Of a stretch of 64,000 nucleotides of DNA, positions 22,528 to 30,787 are shown piece after piece. The notes under the pieces were generated by a model. It searched no databases and was not told the DNA's origin. It saw nothing but the letters and a program-made list of their open reading frames with translations. The translations under genes were made by a program, and so were the position numbers. Positions within the stretch are counted from its first letter, which is position 1. Each line of letters starts with the position of its first letter. This stretch comes from Lachnotalea sp. AF33-28 (GTDB lineage Bacteria; Bacillota; Clostridia; Lachnospirales; Lachnospiraceae): assembly GCF_003477885.1 (NCBI RefSeq), contig NZ_QUEE01000002.1, forward strand, positions 372,001-436,000, given 5' to 3'.

Positions 22528-23115
22528 ATGTGCGGAAGATACTTCATTGATGATGAGACTTCAAAGGAAATTAAAAAGATACTGCAGCAGATTGACAAAA
22601 AAAGTGCCAGCAGTGAATTCGGATGCAGGGATATCCGCCCTTCCGACCGGGCGCCTGTCCTGACGGCCAGAAAAGGAGCGGTTGACGCAGAGATGATTGA
22701 ATGGGGATTTCCCGGATTTCAGAAAAAAGGGCTGATCATCAATGCGCGCTCCGAAACCGTTCTGGAAAAGCCGATGTTTCGTGACAGCGTTCTAAACAGG
22801 CGCTGTATCCTGCCTGCCAGCGGATATTATGAATGGAGCCGGGACAGGACCAAATACGCATTTCGTCCGAAAAATGCCGGGACGCTGTATATGGCGGGAA
22901 TCTATAAGCTCTTTGACCAGGGGATGCGCTTTGTGATCCTGACCACAGCGCCGAATCCTTCTGTGCAGGATATCCATGACCGGATGCCTCTGGTGCTTAA
23001 AAGGGAGACGGCAGAAGCCTGGCTGCTTGATGACAGCAATGTGGAAGCGCTCTTAGCGGTCAGACCGGAGGAACTTGACCGGAGCTCGGACTATGAGCAG
23101 ATGAGCTTATTTTAA
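22528..23115 (+). CDS. SOS response-associated peptidase (SRAP / YedK-HMCES family)
   Basis: The 195-residue protein begins MCGRYF; Cys2 is the residue that cross-links to abasic sites in single-stranded DNA. Other family marks are NARSET, the SGYYEW segment with the conserved Glu, and the His in IHDRMPL. YedK-type proteins shield abasic sites and later release themselves. The start has CAGGAGGG upstream. A TACAAT element lies at 22494 but no clear -35, and no LexA box was seen, unlike the Pol IV gene downstream. The neighbourhood is rich in repair genes. Confidence 0.92.
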   Translation: MCGRYFIDDETSKEIKKILQQIDKKSASSEFGCRDIRPSDRAPVLTARKGAVDAEMIEWGFPGFQKKGLIINARSETVLEKPMFRDSVLNRRCILPASGYYEWSRDRTKYAFRPKNAGTLYMAGIYKLFDQGMRFVILTTAPNPSVQDIHDRMPLVLKRETAEAWLLDDSNVEALLAVRPEELDRSSDYEQMSLF

Positions 23116-23156
23116 CAACCGCGCATGTTAGTATCTGCGCTGGATGATATTACCAC

Positions 23157-23185
23157 TTTACTTTAGAACACACGTTTGCTATAGT
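23157..23185 (+). promoter_or_regulatory. SOS promoter of the Pol IV gene with LexA box
   Basis: TTTACT and TATAGT are 17 bases apart. Within the spacer, GAACACACGTTT (23166-23177) fits the Gram-positive LexA consensus GAACRNRYGTTY at every defined position. LexA bound here would block the promoter. Confidence 0.8.
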
Positions 23186-23208
23186 GAGAATAGAAAGAAG
23201 GTGAACGT

Positions 23209-24480
23209 GTGTTTGATAAAATCATATTCCATATTGATGTAAATTCCGCCTTCCTTTCCTGGGAGGCTGTTTACCGCAGAGAGATACTGCATGTCAAAGA
23301 AGATCTTCGGGACATACCCTCCGCAGTGGGCGGGGATGTGAGGCTGCGGCATGGAATCATACTGGCCAAATCCCAGCCTGCTAAAAAGTATGGCGTTCAG
23401 ACCGGGGAAACTCTGATTGAGGCCCGCCGAAAATGCCCTTCCCTGAAGCTGGTCCCTCCCCATTACCGGCTGTATGACCGCTGTTCGGCAGCGCTCATGG
23501 AAATCCTGCGGCGTTTTTCCCCGAACGTGGAACAGTATTCCATTGATGAGGCTTACTGTGATATGAGCGGTACTGCGGGGCTTTACGGTTTCCCCATGGT
23601 TGCCGCCCATCTGATAAAAGATACGGTCCGCCAGGAACTTGGGTTTACTGTTAATGTCGGTATTTCAAGCAATAAACTGCTGGCCAAGATGGCTTCGGAT
23701 TTTCGCAAGCCGGATCAGGTTCATACGCTGTTTCCGGAAGAAATTCCACAAAAGATGTGGCCGCTGCCCGTGTCCGAGCTGTTTTTTGTAGGGCATGCCA
23801 CAGCAAAGAAGCTGTTTGCGCTGGGCATACGCACGATCGGCGACCTGGCCCGCACGGATCAGGGCGTACTGCGCACGCATTTGAAAAAACAGGGAGAGCT
23901 CATCTATGCGTTTGCCAATGGGGTGGATGTATCACAGGTGGTTTCCGCGCCTCTGGCTAACAAGGGGTATGGGAACAGCATGACGACGCCTAAGGATGTG
24001 ACAGACCTTTCAGAGGCCCGTCTGGTGCTTCTCGCGCTGTGTGAAACAATCGGCAGCAGGCTGCGAAAGGACGGCGCCTCCGTTGGAGTGGTATCCGTGA
24101 GCATCGTTTACAGCGATTTTACCGGGGGATCCCATCAGACTACGCTGCCGGAGGAGACGGATCTGACCGATGAACTGTGGGAGCATGCCGTCCGGCTGTT
24201 TGAGGAGCTGTGGGATGGCCGCGCGGCGCGCCATTTAGGCGTCCATACCGGCAAAGCCGTCTACGGCAAGGATACCCGCCAGATGAACCTTTTTACGGGA
24301 GAAAGGCCCCAGAAGCTGCAGAGGCTTGGCAGGACGCTGGATGAGCTGCGGGAAAAGTATGGGGAAGACTGCATTATGCGCGGTGTGTTCCTGAACGGAC
24401 AGATCTGCCACATGTCCGGCGGAATCGGCCGTGAGAAGCAGACGGTGGATTATGAAAAAGAGTTGAAGAAAGTAAGGTGA
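23209..24480 (+). CDS. dinB: DNA polymerase IV (Y-family translesion polymerase)
   Basis: The 423-residue protein has the Y-family catalytic motifs HIDVNSAFLSWE and YSIDEAYCDMSG, the helix-hairpin-helix stretch VGHATAKKLFALGIRTIGDLA, and a little-finger domain to the end. It copies damaged DNA with low fidelity and interacts with the sliding clamp. The GTG start at 23209 is preceded by AAGGTGA. A LexA box between -35 and -10 shows SOS control. The gene runs into an 87-residue gene five bases later. Compared with short E. coli Pol IV (about 350 residues) it has the extended C-terminus common in Clostridia (ImpB/MucB type). Confidence 0.92.
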   Translation: MFDKIIFHIDVNSAFLSWEAVYRREILHVKEDLRDIPSAVGGDVRLRHGIILAKSQPAKKYGVQTGETLIEARRKCPSLKLVPPHYRLYDRCSAALMEILRRFSPNVEQYSIDEAYCDMSGTAGLYGFPMVAAHLIKDTVRQELGFTVNVGISSNKLLAKMASDFRKPDQVHTLFPEEIPQKMWPLPVSELFFVGHATAKKLFALGIRTIGDLARTDQGVLRTHLKKQGELIYAFANGVDVSQVVSAPLANKGYGNSMTTPKDVTDLSEARLVLLALCETIGSRLRKDGASVGVVSVSIVYSDFTGGSHQTTLPEETDLTDELWEHAVRLFEELWDGRAARHLGVHTGKAVYGKDTRQMNLFTGERPQKLQRLGRTLDELREKYGEDCIMRGVFLNGQICHMSGGIGREKQTVDYEKELKKVR

Positions 24481-24485
24481 GATAA

Positions 24486-24749
24486 ATGAGGATTCCGGTG
24501 GATGTCATCGCCGCCTTTAATACGATCGGAAAGATAAAGCCCAGCTATATACGGCTGGAGGAAAATCATGAACTGTGTACCTGCAGGATTGAGCGTATCT
24601 GCTATACGAAGGAGGACCGGACAGCCGGAACCCGCCGGATGGAATTTGTCTGCATGGTGGAAAGAAAGGAATGCCTGCAGCAGATCCGGCTGTTTTATTA
24701 TCTTGAATCCAATAAATGGATGATCGAAGAGGAGGAAGTATGCTGCTGA
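24486..24749 (+). CDS. Hypothetical protein in the dinB operon (87 residues)
   Basis: It starts five bases after the Pol IV stop with AAGGTGAG upstream, so it belongs to the SOS-controlled transcript. The protein looks like a small beta-rich fold with Cys at ELCTCRIERICY, a VCMVERKECLQQIRLFYYL segment and a Glu-rich, CC-ending tail. No domain was recognised. Co-expression with Pol IV suggests a DNA damage role, by context only. Confidence 0.7.
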   Translation: MRIPVDVIAAFNTIGKIKPSYIRLEENHELCTCRIERICYTKEDRTAGTRRMEFVCMVERKECLQQIRLFYYLESNKWMIEEEEVCC

Positions 24750-24782
24750 AATATGAAAACCTGACAATCAGAAGGGGACGCT

Positions 24783-24905
24783 ATGGAATATGATCTGACT
24801 GTGAAGCAGGCGAGAATGCTGCTTTTACGCAAGCAGGGACTTCTGGGAGACTATCGTTTTGAAATGCGGCAGGATTGCAGAACTGTAGAATGGGAAGGAT
24901 TGTGA
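24783..24905 (+). pseudogene. Truncated remnant resembling the N-terminus of a YcaQ-type (crosslink repair) glycosylase
   Basis: A 40-codon frame with AAGGGG upstream reads TVKQARMLLLRKQGLLGDYRF. This resembles the opening helices of winged-helix YcaQ/AlkX-family proteins, which unhook DNA interstrand crosslinks. In that family a segment of the RQAGCIQFDP type follows; here RQDC is followed by unrelated residues and a stop. The rest of a normal protein of several hundred residues is missing. It looks like a deletion remnant in an SOS operon, though a genuine micro-protein cannot be excluded. The stop overlaps the next start (TGATG). Confidence 0.45.
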
Positions 24906-25777
24906 TGGAGTACATACCTGCAAGTACGATTGTTTCGAGAACGAAAAAGCCGGGAAACTGGTTTGGCATCGAGTACAACATGAACATTTATAAAGGTTGC
25001 TGCCACGGCTGCATTTACTGTGACAGCCGTTCTTCCTGTTATCGGATCGGGGAATTTGATGTAGTAAAGGCCAAACAGAACGCTCTGGAGATAATCCGGG
25101 ATGAGTTAAGGCGTAAGAGCGCCGGCGTGATCGGTACGGGGGCGATGAGCGACCCTTATAATCCTTATGAGAAGGAACTGCTGCTGACCAGGCATGCGTT
25201 GGAGCTGGCGGATGCCTTTGGCTTTGGCATGGCCATCGCCACAAAGAGTACCCTGATCACACGTGATACCGATATCCTTTCGGATATCGCGGAGCATTCT
25301 CCTGTGCTGTGCCAGATTACCATAACAACATCCCGCGACGATCTGGCGGAGAAGATTGAGCCCGGGGTTCCTCCTTCATCCAAACGGTTTGAGGCGGTCC
25401 GGCGCCTTGCGGACGCGGGGATCTTTACGGGCATCCTGCTGATGCCGGTGCTGCCCTTTCTGGAGGATTCACCGGAGGATATCCGCGAACTGGTGCGGAT
25501 GGCAGAGGAGAGCGGCGCAAGATTTATCTATCCCTATTTTGGAGTGACGCTGCGGCAGAACCAGCGGGATTGGTTCTTAGAAAAGCTGCAGGAAACGTTT
25601 CCCGGGCAGGGGCTGGCGGAGAAGTATCTGGAACGGTATGGCAGCCGCTATCGCTGCCAGAGTCCCAGAGCGCGGACGCTTTTTGGGATACTGCAGGAGG
25701 AATGTGAGAAGCGGGGGATTTTGTGGGATATGAAGGACATCACACATGCGTACAGGAAGAATTACCGCCTGATGTGA
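24905..25777 (+). CDS. SPL-family radical SAM protein
   Basis: The 290-residue protein resembles the spore photoproduct lyase family of radical SAM enzymes. The cluster motif is CCHGCIYC, in NIYKGCCHGCIYCDSRSSC, near residue 35. GTGAMSDPYNPYEK and ATKSTLITRDTDIL are typical of this group (Rv2578c-like). True spore photoproduct lyase repairs thymine dimers; this group is shorter and its reaction is not established. The ATG 24905 overlaps the remnant's stop. It ends the SOS-led run of genes, so a DNA-lesion substrate is possible but unproved. Confidence 0.85.
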   Translation: MEYIPASTIVSRTKKPGNWFGIEYNMNIYKGCCHGCIYCDSRSSCYRIGEFDVVKAKQNALEIIRDELRRKSAGVIGTGAMSDPYNPYEKELLLTRHALELADAFGFGMAIATKSTLITRDTDILSDIAEHSPVLCQITITTSRDDLAEKIEPGVPPSSKRFEAVRRLADAGIFTGILLMPVLPFLEDSPEDIRELVRMAEESGARFIYPYFGVTLRQNQRDWFLEKLQETFPGQGLAEKYLERYGSRYRCQSPRARTLFGILQEECEKRGILWDMKDITHAYRKNYRLM

Positions 25778-25890
25778 TCAGAATAGTATTGTTACCTGAC
25801 TATGTTAAGTAAATATCCCAGTTCCTCATCGGGTGATGGATTTGTGAAGTTGTAAGTCAGAGGCAGAAAACAAGGATGATGTGCGTAACA

Positions 25891-25947
25891 TGCAGAAAAG
25901 CCGGCGGGATTTCCGTATAGACGGATTCTCTTCGGCTTTTTCTCTGC
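25891..25947 (+). terminator. Terminator after the SPL-family gene
   Basis: GCAGAAAAGCCG pairs with CGGCTTTTTCTCTGC across a loop of about 30 bases; CTTTTT serves as the T-rich side. It is the first half of the 315-base gap 25778-26092. Confidence 0.7.
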
Positions 25948-25968
25948 AGGAGAGGGAGAGACTGAACT

Positions 25969-26029
25969 AAAATAATGGGACATGATACAAAATTGAGGCA
26001 TATTTTTATAAATGCAAATTTGATATAGT
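25969..26029 (+). promoter_or_regulatory. Activator-type promoter of the secreted GH16 gene (box A)
   Basis: A 39-base box (25969-26007) with core TGGGACATGATACAAAAT matches a box upstream of the ABC importer operon at about 29 of 39 positions. A -10 element TATAGT lies 55 bases from the start of the box, exactly as in the other copy. There is no good -35, as expected when an activator binds there. Confidence 0.65.
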
Positions 26030-26092
26030 AAAAGCGGAATTGCATGGACGGCCGGATTGCTTAACCGGTCAATCAAATGAAGGAGGAAAAAC

Positions 26093-27877
26093 ATGAAGAA
26101 AAGGTGGATGAGTACCCTGACGGCAGTTACTGCAGCGCTGACTATCTGGGCAGGCAGCTTAAATGTCTGCCAGGCGGCAACCCCGGAGGAGCTGGGAACA
26201 AAGTATCCGAATCTGGACGGGGATAAGTGGAGCCTGTGCTGGAGCGATGAGTTTGACGGAACCGCGCTGGATACAGGCAAATGGAATTATACTGTCGGAG
26301 GCGGCGGATTTGGAAACAATGAGCAGCAATATTACACGTCTAATGCGGAAAATGTGCGGCTGGAAAACGGCATGCTGGTCATACAGGCGGTGCCGGGCAG
26401 CTACGGCGGAGAGAATTATACATCGGCAAAGTTAACGACTCTGGGGAAGGCTGACTGGACTTACGGGAAATTTGAGTTCCGGGCGAAGCTGCCCAAAGGC
26501 CAGGGGTTGTGGCCGGCGATTTGGATGCTGCCCTCGGATTCCGATGTATACGGCGGTGAGTGGCCCATCAGCGGTGAGATAGATATTATGGAGTATAAGG
26601 GAAGTGAACCGAATACGGCGCTCGGTACGCTGCATTACGGAAATCCATGGGTATATAATACCGGATACTACTATCTTAACGGCACAGAGTCTTTTGCCAA
26701 TGACTTTCATACCTTTTCCATGGAATGGCTTCCCGGAGAATTCCGTTGGTATGTGGATGGCAACCTGTACCAGATTCAGAAGGATTGGTACAGCGTGGAT
26801 ACAGACGGAACTCAATACGCTTATCCGGCTCCATTTGACCGGGATTTTTATCTGATGCTGAATCTTGCGGTGGGCGGCTTTTTTCCGAGAGACCCGGACA
26901 CATCAACATGGACCGCGGATACCTTTGAGATTGATTATGTCAGAGTATATGAGTATACAGGAAATTATGAAGAGGCGGCCGGACAGGGACAGATTCCCTT
27001 TGTGAATCTGCTGACGAATTCCGGGTTTGATAACGGGATGGACGGCTGGACTGCCTGGACAGAGAACGGTTCTGTATTCCAGGTGGAGGATGGGGCATTA
27101 AAAGCGGATATTTATACGACGCTTCCAAATACCTGGTCGACACAGCTGTATCAGAACGCTGAAATTGTGACCGGAACGGCATACCGCCTGGACTTTGATA
27201 TGAAAGGAACAATGGAGCGCCCTGTGACGGTGGGTCTGGAAGGCGCCGGCAATGCGCCGCTTTTTGCGCGGACGGTTACGGCGGGGACGCAGTGGCAGCA
27301 TTATTCCTTTGATTTTGTGCCGCTGTCCGGCTGCAGCAATGCAAAACTTCTTTTTTTCCTCGGAAATGTGGATGGCGCGGTGAACAGCGCGCACAGCCTT
27401 TATTTTGACAATATTACCTTGATGCCGGTGACAGAGGAAGAGCGGGTGGTAAACGGGGATTTTGACGGAAACCTGGACGGCTGGACGACCTGGACGGAAA
27501 ACGGAAGTGTCTATAGCTATGACAGCACTTTGGGATGTTTTTCAGCCTATATGCCGACTGTTCTGCCCAACGCCTGGTCTTCACAGCTCTATCAGAACAT
27601 AGATGCATCTGCGACGGGAACCTATACCATCTGTTTTGACATAAAAAGCAGCATTGCCCGGCAGATCACGGTGGCGCTTGAGAAAGAAGGGGTATCCCCT
27701 GCATTGAATCAGACGGTGAATGTGACAGATACATGGAGCACACAGAGATTTACATTTACGGGAGGCTCCGCCTTTAGCGGGGCGAAACTGGTGTTTATGT
27801 TGGGAAATGTTGGAGATACGGCAAATACGGCGCATACGGTACAGATCGATAATGTAAGCGTGGTAAAAAATCCTTAA
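26093..27877 (+). CDS. Secreted endo-beta-1,3-glucanase-like GH16 with two CBM4/9-type modules
   Basis: The 594-residue protein starts with a signal peptide (MKKRW, a hydrophobic stretch, cleavage near CQAATPEE). The GH16 domain spans about residues 40-290. The catalytic motif is E162-I-D-I-M-E167; WSDEFDG and NNEQQYYT are typical of laminarinases. Two related modules follow (about 300-450 and 450-594). They share DGWT.WTENGSV and PN.WS.QLYQN, so they arose by duplication and resemble CBM4/9 sugar-binding domains. No cell-wall anchor was seen, so the enzyme is probably released. It would cut beta-1,3- or mixed-linkage glucan outside the cell and feed the ABC importer downstream. Confidence 0.92.
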   Translation: MKKRWMSTLTAVTAALTIWAGSLNVCQAATPEELGTKYPNLDGDKWSLCWSDEFDGTALDTGKWNYTVGGGGFGNNEQQYYTSNAENVRLENGMLVIQAVPGSYGGENYTSAKLTTLGKADWTYGKFEFRAKLPKGQGLWPAIWMLPSDSDVYGGEWPISGEIDIMEYKGSEPNTALGTLHYGNPWVYNTGYYYLNGTESFANDFHTFSMEWLPGEFRWYVDGNLYQIQKDWYSVDTDGTQYAYPAPFDRDFYLMLNLAVGGFFPRDPDTSTWTADTFEIDYVRVYEYTGNYEEAAGQGQIPFVNLLTNSGFDNGMDGWTAWTENGSVFQVEDGALKADIYTTLPNTWSTQLYQNAEIVTGTAYRLDFDMKGTMERPVTVGLEGAGNAPLFARTVTAGTQWQHYSFDFVPLSGCSNAKLLFFLGNVDGAVNSAHSLYFDNITLMPVTEEERVVNGDFDGNLDGWTTWTENGSVYSYDSTLGCFSAYMPTVLPNAWSSQLYQNIDASATGTYTICFDIKSSIARQITVALEKEGVSPALNQTVNVTDTWSTQRFTFTGGSAFSGAKLVFMLGNVGDTANTAHTVQIDNVSVVKNP

Positions 27878-27941
27878 ACGCCGTGGCATGTGAAAATGGG
27901 AAACCGTAATACAACAGCCGTTTACCGGTAAAGTAGGGTAT

Positions 27942-27987
27942 AACGAAACAGCGGGCAGCCGTTTTAAAGGCCGTCCGCTGTTTCGTT
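27942..27987 (+). terminator. Bidirectional terminator between the two GH16 genes
   Basis: AACGAAACAGCGG pairs with CCGCTGTTTCGTT. It sits between convergent genes, touching the stop codon of the minus-strand GH16. Confidence 0.8.
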
Positions 27988-28791
27988 TCACCTCGGGGTA
28001 TCCGCCTCTTGGTATACTCTGATATAATCCAACACAAATTCACCGGGCAGGGCCTGTTCCTCCACATACCCGGAAGCCTCCGTATCAAACCATCCGCCGA
28101 TGGCCAGATTGATCAGCAGATAGAAAGGCCGGTCAAAGGGCTGCGGATAAGAGATTCCATCTGTGAAAGATTCCCAGCACGAGGCAGAGGCGTATTCCTG
28201 TCCGTCCATCTTCCATGACAGAACTCCCTCCCTCCAGATCAGTTCATAAATATGAAAACGGCAGACGGTATCTCCTTCGGGCAGACGGAAGCAGTATTCC
28301 TGATGCGTCTTATCAGGCGAGACGCCTCCATAGTGGATGGTGCTAAAGACCCTGTCCGGCAGGCGGCCTTTGACCTCCAGGATATCGATTTCGCCGGAAG
28401 CGGCCCAGGGCCCGTAGGCGCTGTCTTCCGGCATCATCCATACGGCAGGCCACAGACCTGTGCCGGCGGGACATCTGGCGCGTATCTCCACCCTGCCGTA
28501 ACAGAAGGAGAAGCGTCCACGGGTATCGATACGGGCGGAGGTATAAGCACAGCGCTTTTGCAGCTGCGGCGGGGACAGTTCCTGTCTGGCGGCGATATGC
28601 AGACAGCTTTCCTGAAGCCACAAATTTTTAGGAGAATCGGTATAATACTGCAGTTCATTGTTGCCCCACCCGGCGGCAACGGGCCGCCCTTTCTCATCTG
28701 CACTCCAGTTTCCATATCGGTAATTCCATTTCGTGGAATCCAGGGATGCCGTATCAAAATGATCTTCCCATATCAGTCGTTCTTCAGTCAT
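27988..28791 (-). CDS. Intracellular GH16 beta-glucanase
   Basis: The 267-residue protein is a single GH16 domain with IWEDHFD, GWGNNELQYYT and the catalytic GEIDILEV motif. It lacks a signal peptide: MTEERLIWEDHF begins the domain at once. The start at 28791 follows AAAGGA. It should shorten oligosaccharides after import, so that the phosphorylase of the same locus can use them. It has its own good promoter on the minus strand inside the divergent region shared with the importer operon. Having one secreted and one cytoplasmic GH16 in a locus is sensible for stepwise beta-1,3-glucan use. Confidence 0.92.
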   Translation of the reverse strand: MTEERLIWEDHFDTASLDSTKWNYRYGNWSADEKGRPVAAGWGNNELQYYTDSPKNLWLQESCLHIAARQELSPPQLQKRCAYTSARIDTRGRFSFCYGRVEIRARCPAGTGLWPAVWMMPEDSAYGPWAASGEIDILEVKGRLPDRVFSTIHYGGVSPDKTHQEYCFRLPEGDTVCRFHIYELIWREGVLSWKMDGQEYASASCWESFTDGISYPQPFDRPFYLLINLAIGGWFDTEASGYVEEQALPGEFVLDYIRVYQEADTPR

Positions 28792-28837
28792 ATGCGGTGT
28801 ATCCTTTCTTTTATAGAATTCTGTCATCATTGTCATC

Positions 28838-28866
28838 AGTCTATTGAAGTTTGGGGCGGCTGTCAA
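28838..28866 (-). promoter_or_regulatory. Promoter of the intracellular GH16 gene
   Basis: On the minus strand TTGACA (28866-28861) and TAGACT (28843-28838) are 17 bases apart. The palindrome CCCAAAATTTTGGG lies directly upstream. Confidence 0.75.
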
Positions 28867-28871
28867 GCAAA

Positions 28872-28885
28872 CCCAAAATTTTGGG
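28872..28885. promoter_or_regulatory. Perfect palindrome between divergent promoters
   Basis: CCCAAAATTTTGGG is a 14-base perfect palindrome. It overlaps the start of activator box B and lies next to the minus-strand -35, so a protein bound here could act on both promoters. Confidence 0.5.
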
Positions 28886-28935
28886 ATACGATCCAAAATA
28901 CAGGTGTTTTTTTGAACCTCCCTTTTTGATAGACT
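28875..28935 (+). promoter_or_regulatory. Activator-type promoter of the ABC importer operon (box B)
   Basis: The box core TGGGATACGATCCAAAAT matches box A at 25969. The -10 element TAGACT is 55 bases from the box start, the same offset as in A, with a T-tract where a -35 would be. The adjacent YesN-like response regulator is the obvious candidate activator. Confidence 0.65.
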
Positions 28936-28956
28936 GGTAACAGGAGGAGGGAAGAG

Positions 28957-29874
28957 ATGATGAATAATAAATCCAGACGAAAGCTGTTCTGCAAGCAGTG
29001 GCAGCTGCAGAGCATGGTGATACCGGGTATAGCATGGATGCTGGTCTTTTGTTATATCCCCCTGTTGTATCTGATCATTGCTTTTATGGATTACAACATT
29101 GCGGTACATCTGTTTGAAAATGAATGGGTATGGCTGAAACATTTTAAGGCGTTTCTGTCTGACGACAGATTCTGGCGGTCAGTAAAGAACACACTGGGAA
29201 TGAGCGCATTAAGAATCTGTATCGGTTTTCCGATCCCGATACTGTTCGCATTGCTGCTCAACGAGATCCGCAGTCCGAAGTTCAAAAAGGCAGTACAGAC
29301 TATTTCCTATCTTCCCCACTTTATTTCCTGGGCGATTTTCGGGGGAATTTTGTTAAACTGGCTTTCGGAAAGCGGAATCGTCAACCAGTTGATGGTGGGG
29401 CTGGGACTGCAGAGCAAGCCGATGCTTTACAATGCCGATCCGGATAAGTTCTGGGGAATCGCATTTGTATCGGATACGGTTAAGGAAATGGGCTGGAGCG
29501 CGATCATCTATCTGGCGGCCATATCCGGCATTGATCCGGGCCTGTATGAGGCGGCGGAACTGGACGGCGCAAACCGTTGGCAGAAGATGTGGCATATCAC
29601 CGTACAGTGTATACGGCCAACCATTGCGATCCTGTTCATACTGGGCGTCAGCAACTGCCTGGGAAGCAATTTCGATCAGATTTTCTTTATGAAAAATTCG
29701 GCAAACATGCCCAAGGCGGAAACCATAGATCTGTATATTTACAATATGGGTCTGGGGCAAGGACGGTATTCCTTTTCCACGGCAGTCCTGTTTTTCAGGA
29801 GCATTATCGCCTTCGGCCTGCTGCAGTTGTGCAATTTCGTATCGAAAAAGCTGACCGGCGAGAGCATTATATAG
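28957..29874 (+). CDS. ABC sugar importer permease 1 (LplB/YteP type)
   Basis: The 305-residue membrane protein has about six helices. The permease loop EAAELDGANRWQKMWHIT (an EAA motif) is where the ATPase docks. The start region WQLQSMVIPGIAWMLVFCYIPLLYL is typical of the LplB branch that imports complex oligosaccharides. GGAGGAGGGAAGAG gives the ribosome site. It pairs with the next permease and the binding protein. No ATPase is in the operon; such systems usually share an MsmK-type ATPase encoded elsewhere. Confidence 0.93.
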   Translation: MMNNKSRRKLFCKQWQLQSMVIPGIAWMLVFCYIPLLYLIIAFMDYNIAVHLFENEWVWLKHFKAFLSDDRFWRSVKNTLGMSALRICIGFPIPILFALLLNEIRSPKFKKAVQTISYLPHFISWAIFGGILLNWLSESGIVNQLMVGLGLQSKPMLYNADPDKFWGIAFVSDTVKEMGWSAIIYLAAISGIDPGLYEAAELDGANRWQKMWHITVQCIRPTIAILFILGVSNCLGSNFDQIFFMKNSANMPKAETIDLYIYNMGLGQGRYSFSTAVLFFRSIIAFGLLQLCNFVSKKLTGESII

Positions 29875-29884
29875 GAGGGTTCGT

Positions 29885-30769
29885 ATGAAAGGCAAATTAA
29901 AGAAGAAGGCCTGTAAGCCCTTTGATTATTTTCTGATGATCATCATGCTTCTGGTTTGTTTTATTACGCTGTATCCGATGTGGTACATTGTGGCCAATTC
30001 CCTTGCGGCCGCCGATTCCGCATCGCTGGGTGCCACCGCGTGGTGGCCTTCCTCTGTAAGCTTTGACAGCTATAAGGTGGTATTTCAAAATGAGTATATT
30101 GTCAGCGGATTTTTGGTGACGATTGCAAGAACTGTGATCGCTACGGCGGCCCATGTCATCTTCACCGCGGTGGTGGCCTACGGTTTGAGCAGGCCACAGC
30201 TGGTGGGCCGTAAGCTGTATATGAAAATTGCCATGATCACGATGTTTTTTAACGGCGGTCTGATTCCCAATTTCATTCTGATGCTAAAGCTGCACCTTTA
30301 CAATACTTTTTGGGTCTTTGTGATTCCGGGCATGTTCACCTTTTATGATATGATCATTTTTATCAGTTTTTTTAGGACTATTCCGGACAGCCTGCTGGAG
30401 AGCGCCAAGATCGACGGCGCTTCGGAATACAAAATATTCTGGAAGATACTGCTGCCTAACTGCAAGGCGGTCATTGCCACTATCGTATTATTTGCCGGTG
30501 TATACCACTGGAACGATTATTATCAGGGTATCATTTATATCAGAAATAAATCTTTGCAGCCGCTGCAGACCATCCTGTATAAGCTGCTGGCGGAAAGTTC
30601 CATGACGACGCAGCAACAGCAGGCCATGCTGGCACTGGGCGGCTCCACACCATCGGTGACGATCAAATTCGCTTCCATGGTTGTGGCGACTCTGCCGATT
30701 ATCTGTATCTATCCGTTCATCCAGAAATATCTGGTGAAAGGGGTTATGATCGGAGCAATAAAAGGATAA
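29885..30769 (+). CDS. ABC sugar importer permease 2 (LplC/YtcP type)
   Basis: This 294-residue protein has six predicted membrane helices and the EAA-loop segment ESAKIDGASEYKIFWKILLP. The early LVCFITLYPMWYIVANSLA and late FIQKYLVKGVMIGAIKG are typical of LplC-type partners. AGGAGG precedes the start, 10 bases after the first permease. Together the two permeases form the translocation channel for beta-glucan oligosaccharides if the locus reading is correct. Confidence 0.93.
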   Translation: MKGKLKKKACKPFDYFLMIIMLLVCFITLYPMWYIVANSLAAADSASLGATAWWPSSVSFDSYKVVFQNEYIVSGFLVTIARTVIATAAHVIFTAVVAYGLSRPQLVGRKLYMKIAMITMFFNGGLIPNFILMLKLHLYNTFWVFVIPGMFTFYDMIIFISFFRTIPDSLLESAKIDGASEYKIFWKILLPNCKAVIATIVLFAGVYHWNDYYQGIIYIRNKSLQPLQTILYKLLAESSMTTQQQQAMLALGGSTPSVTIKFASMVVATLPIICIYPFIQKYLVKGVMIGAIKG

Positions 30770-30787
30770 AGAAGGAGGAGAAGTAAC

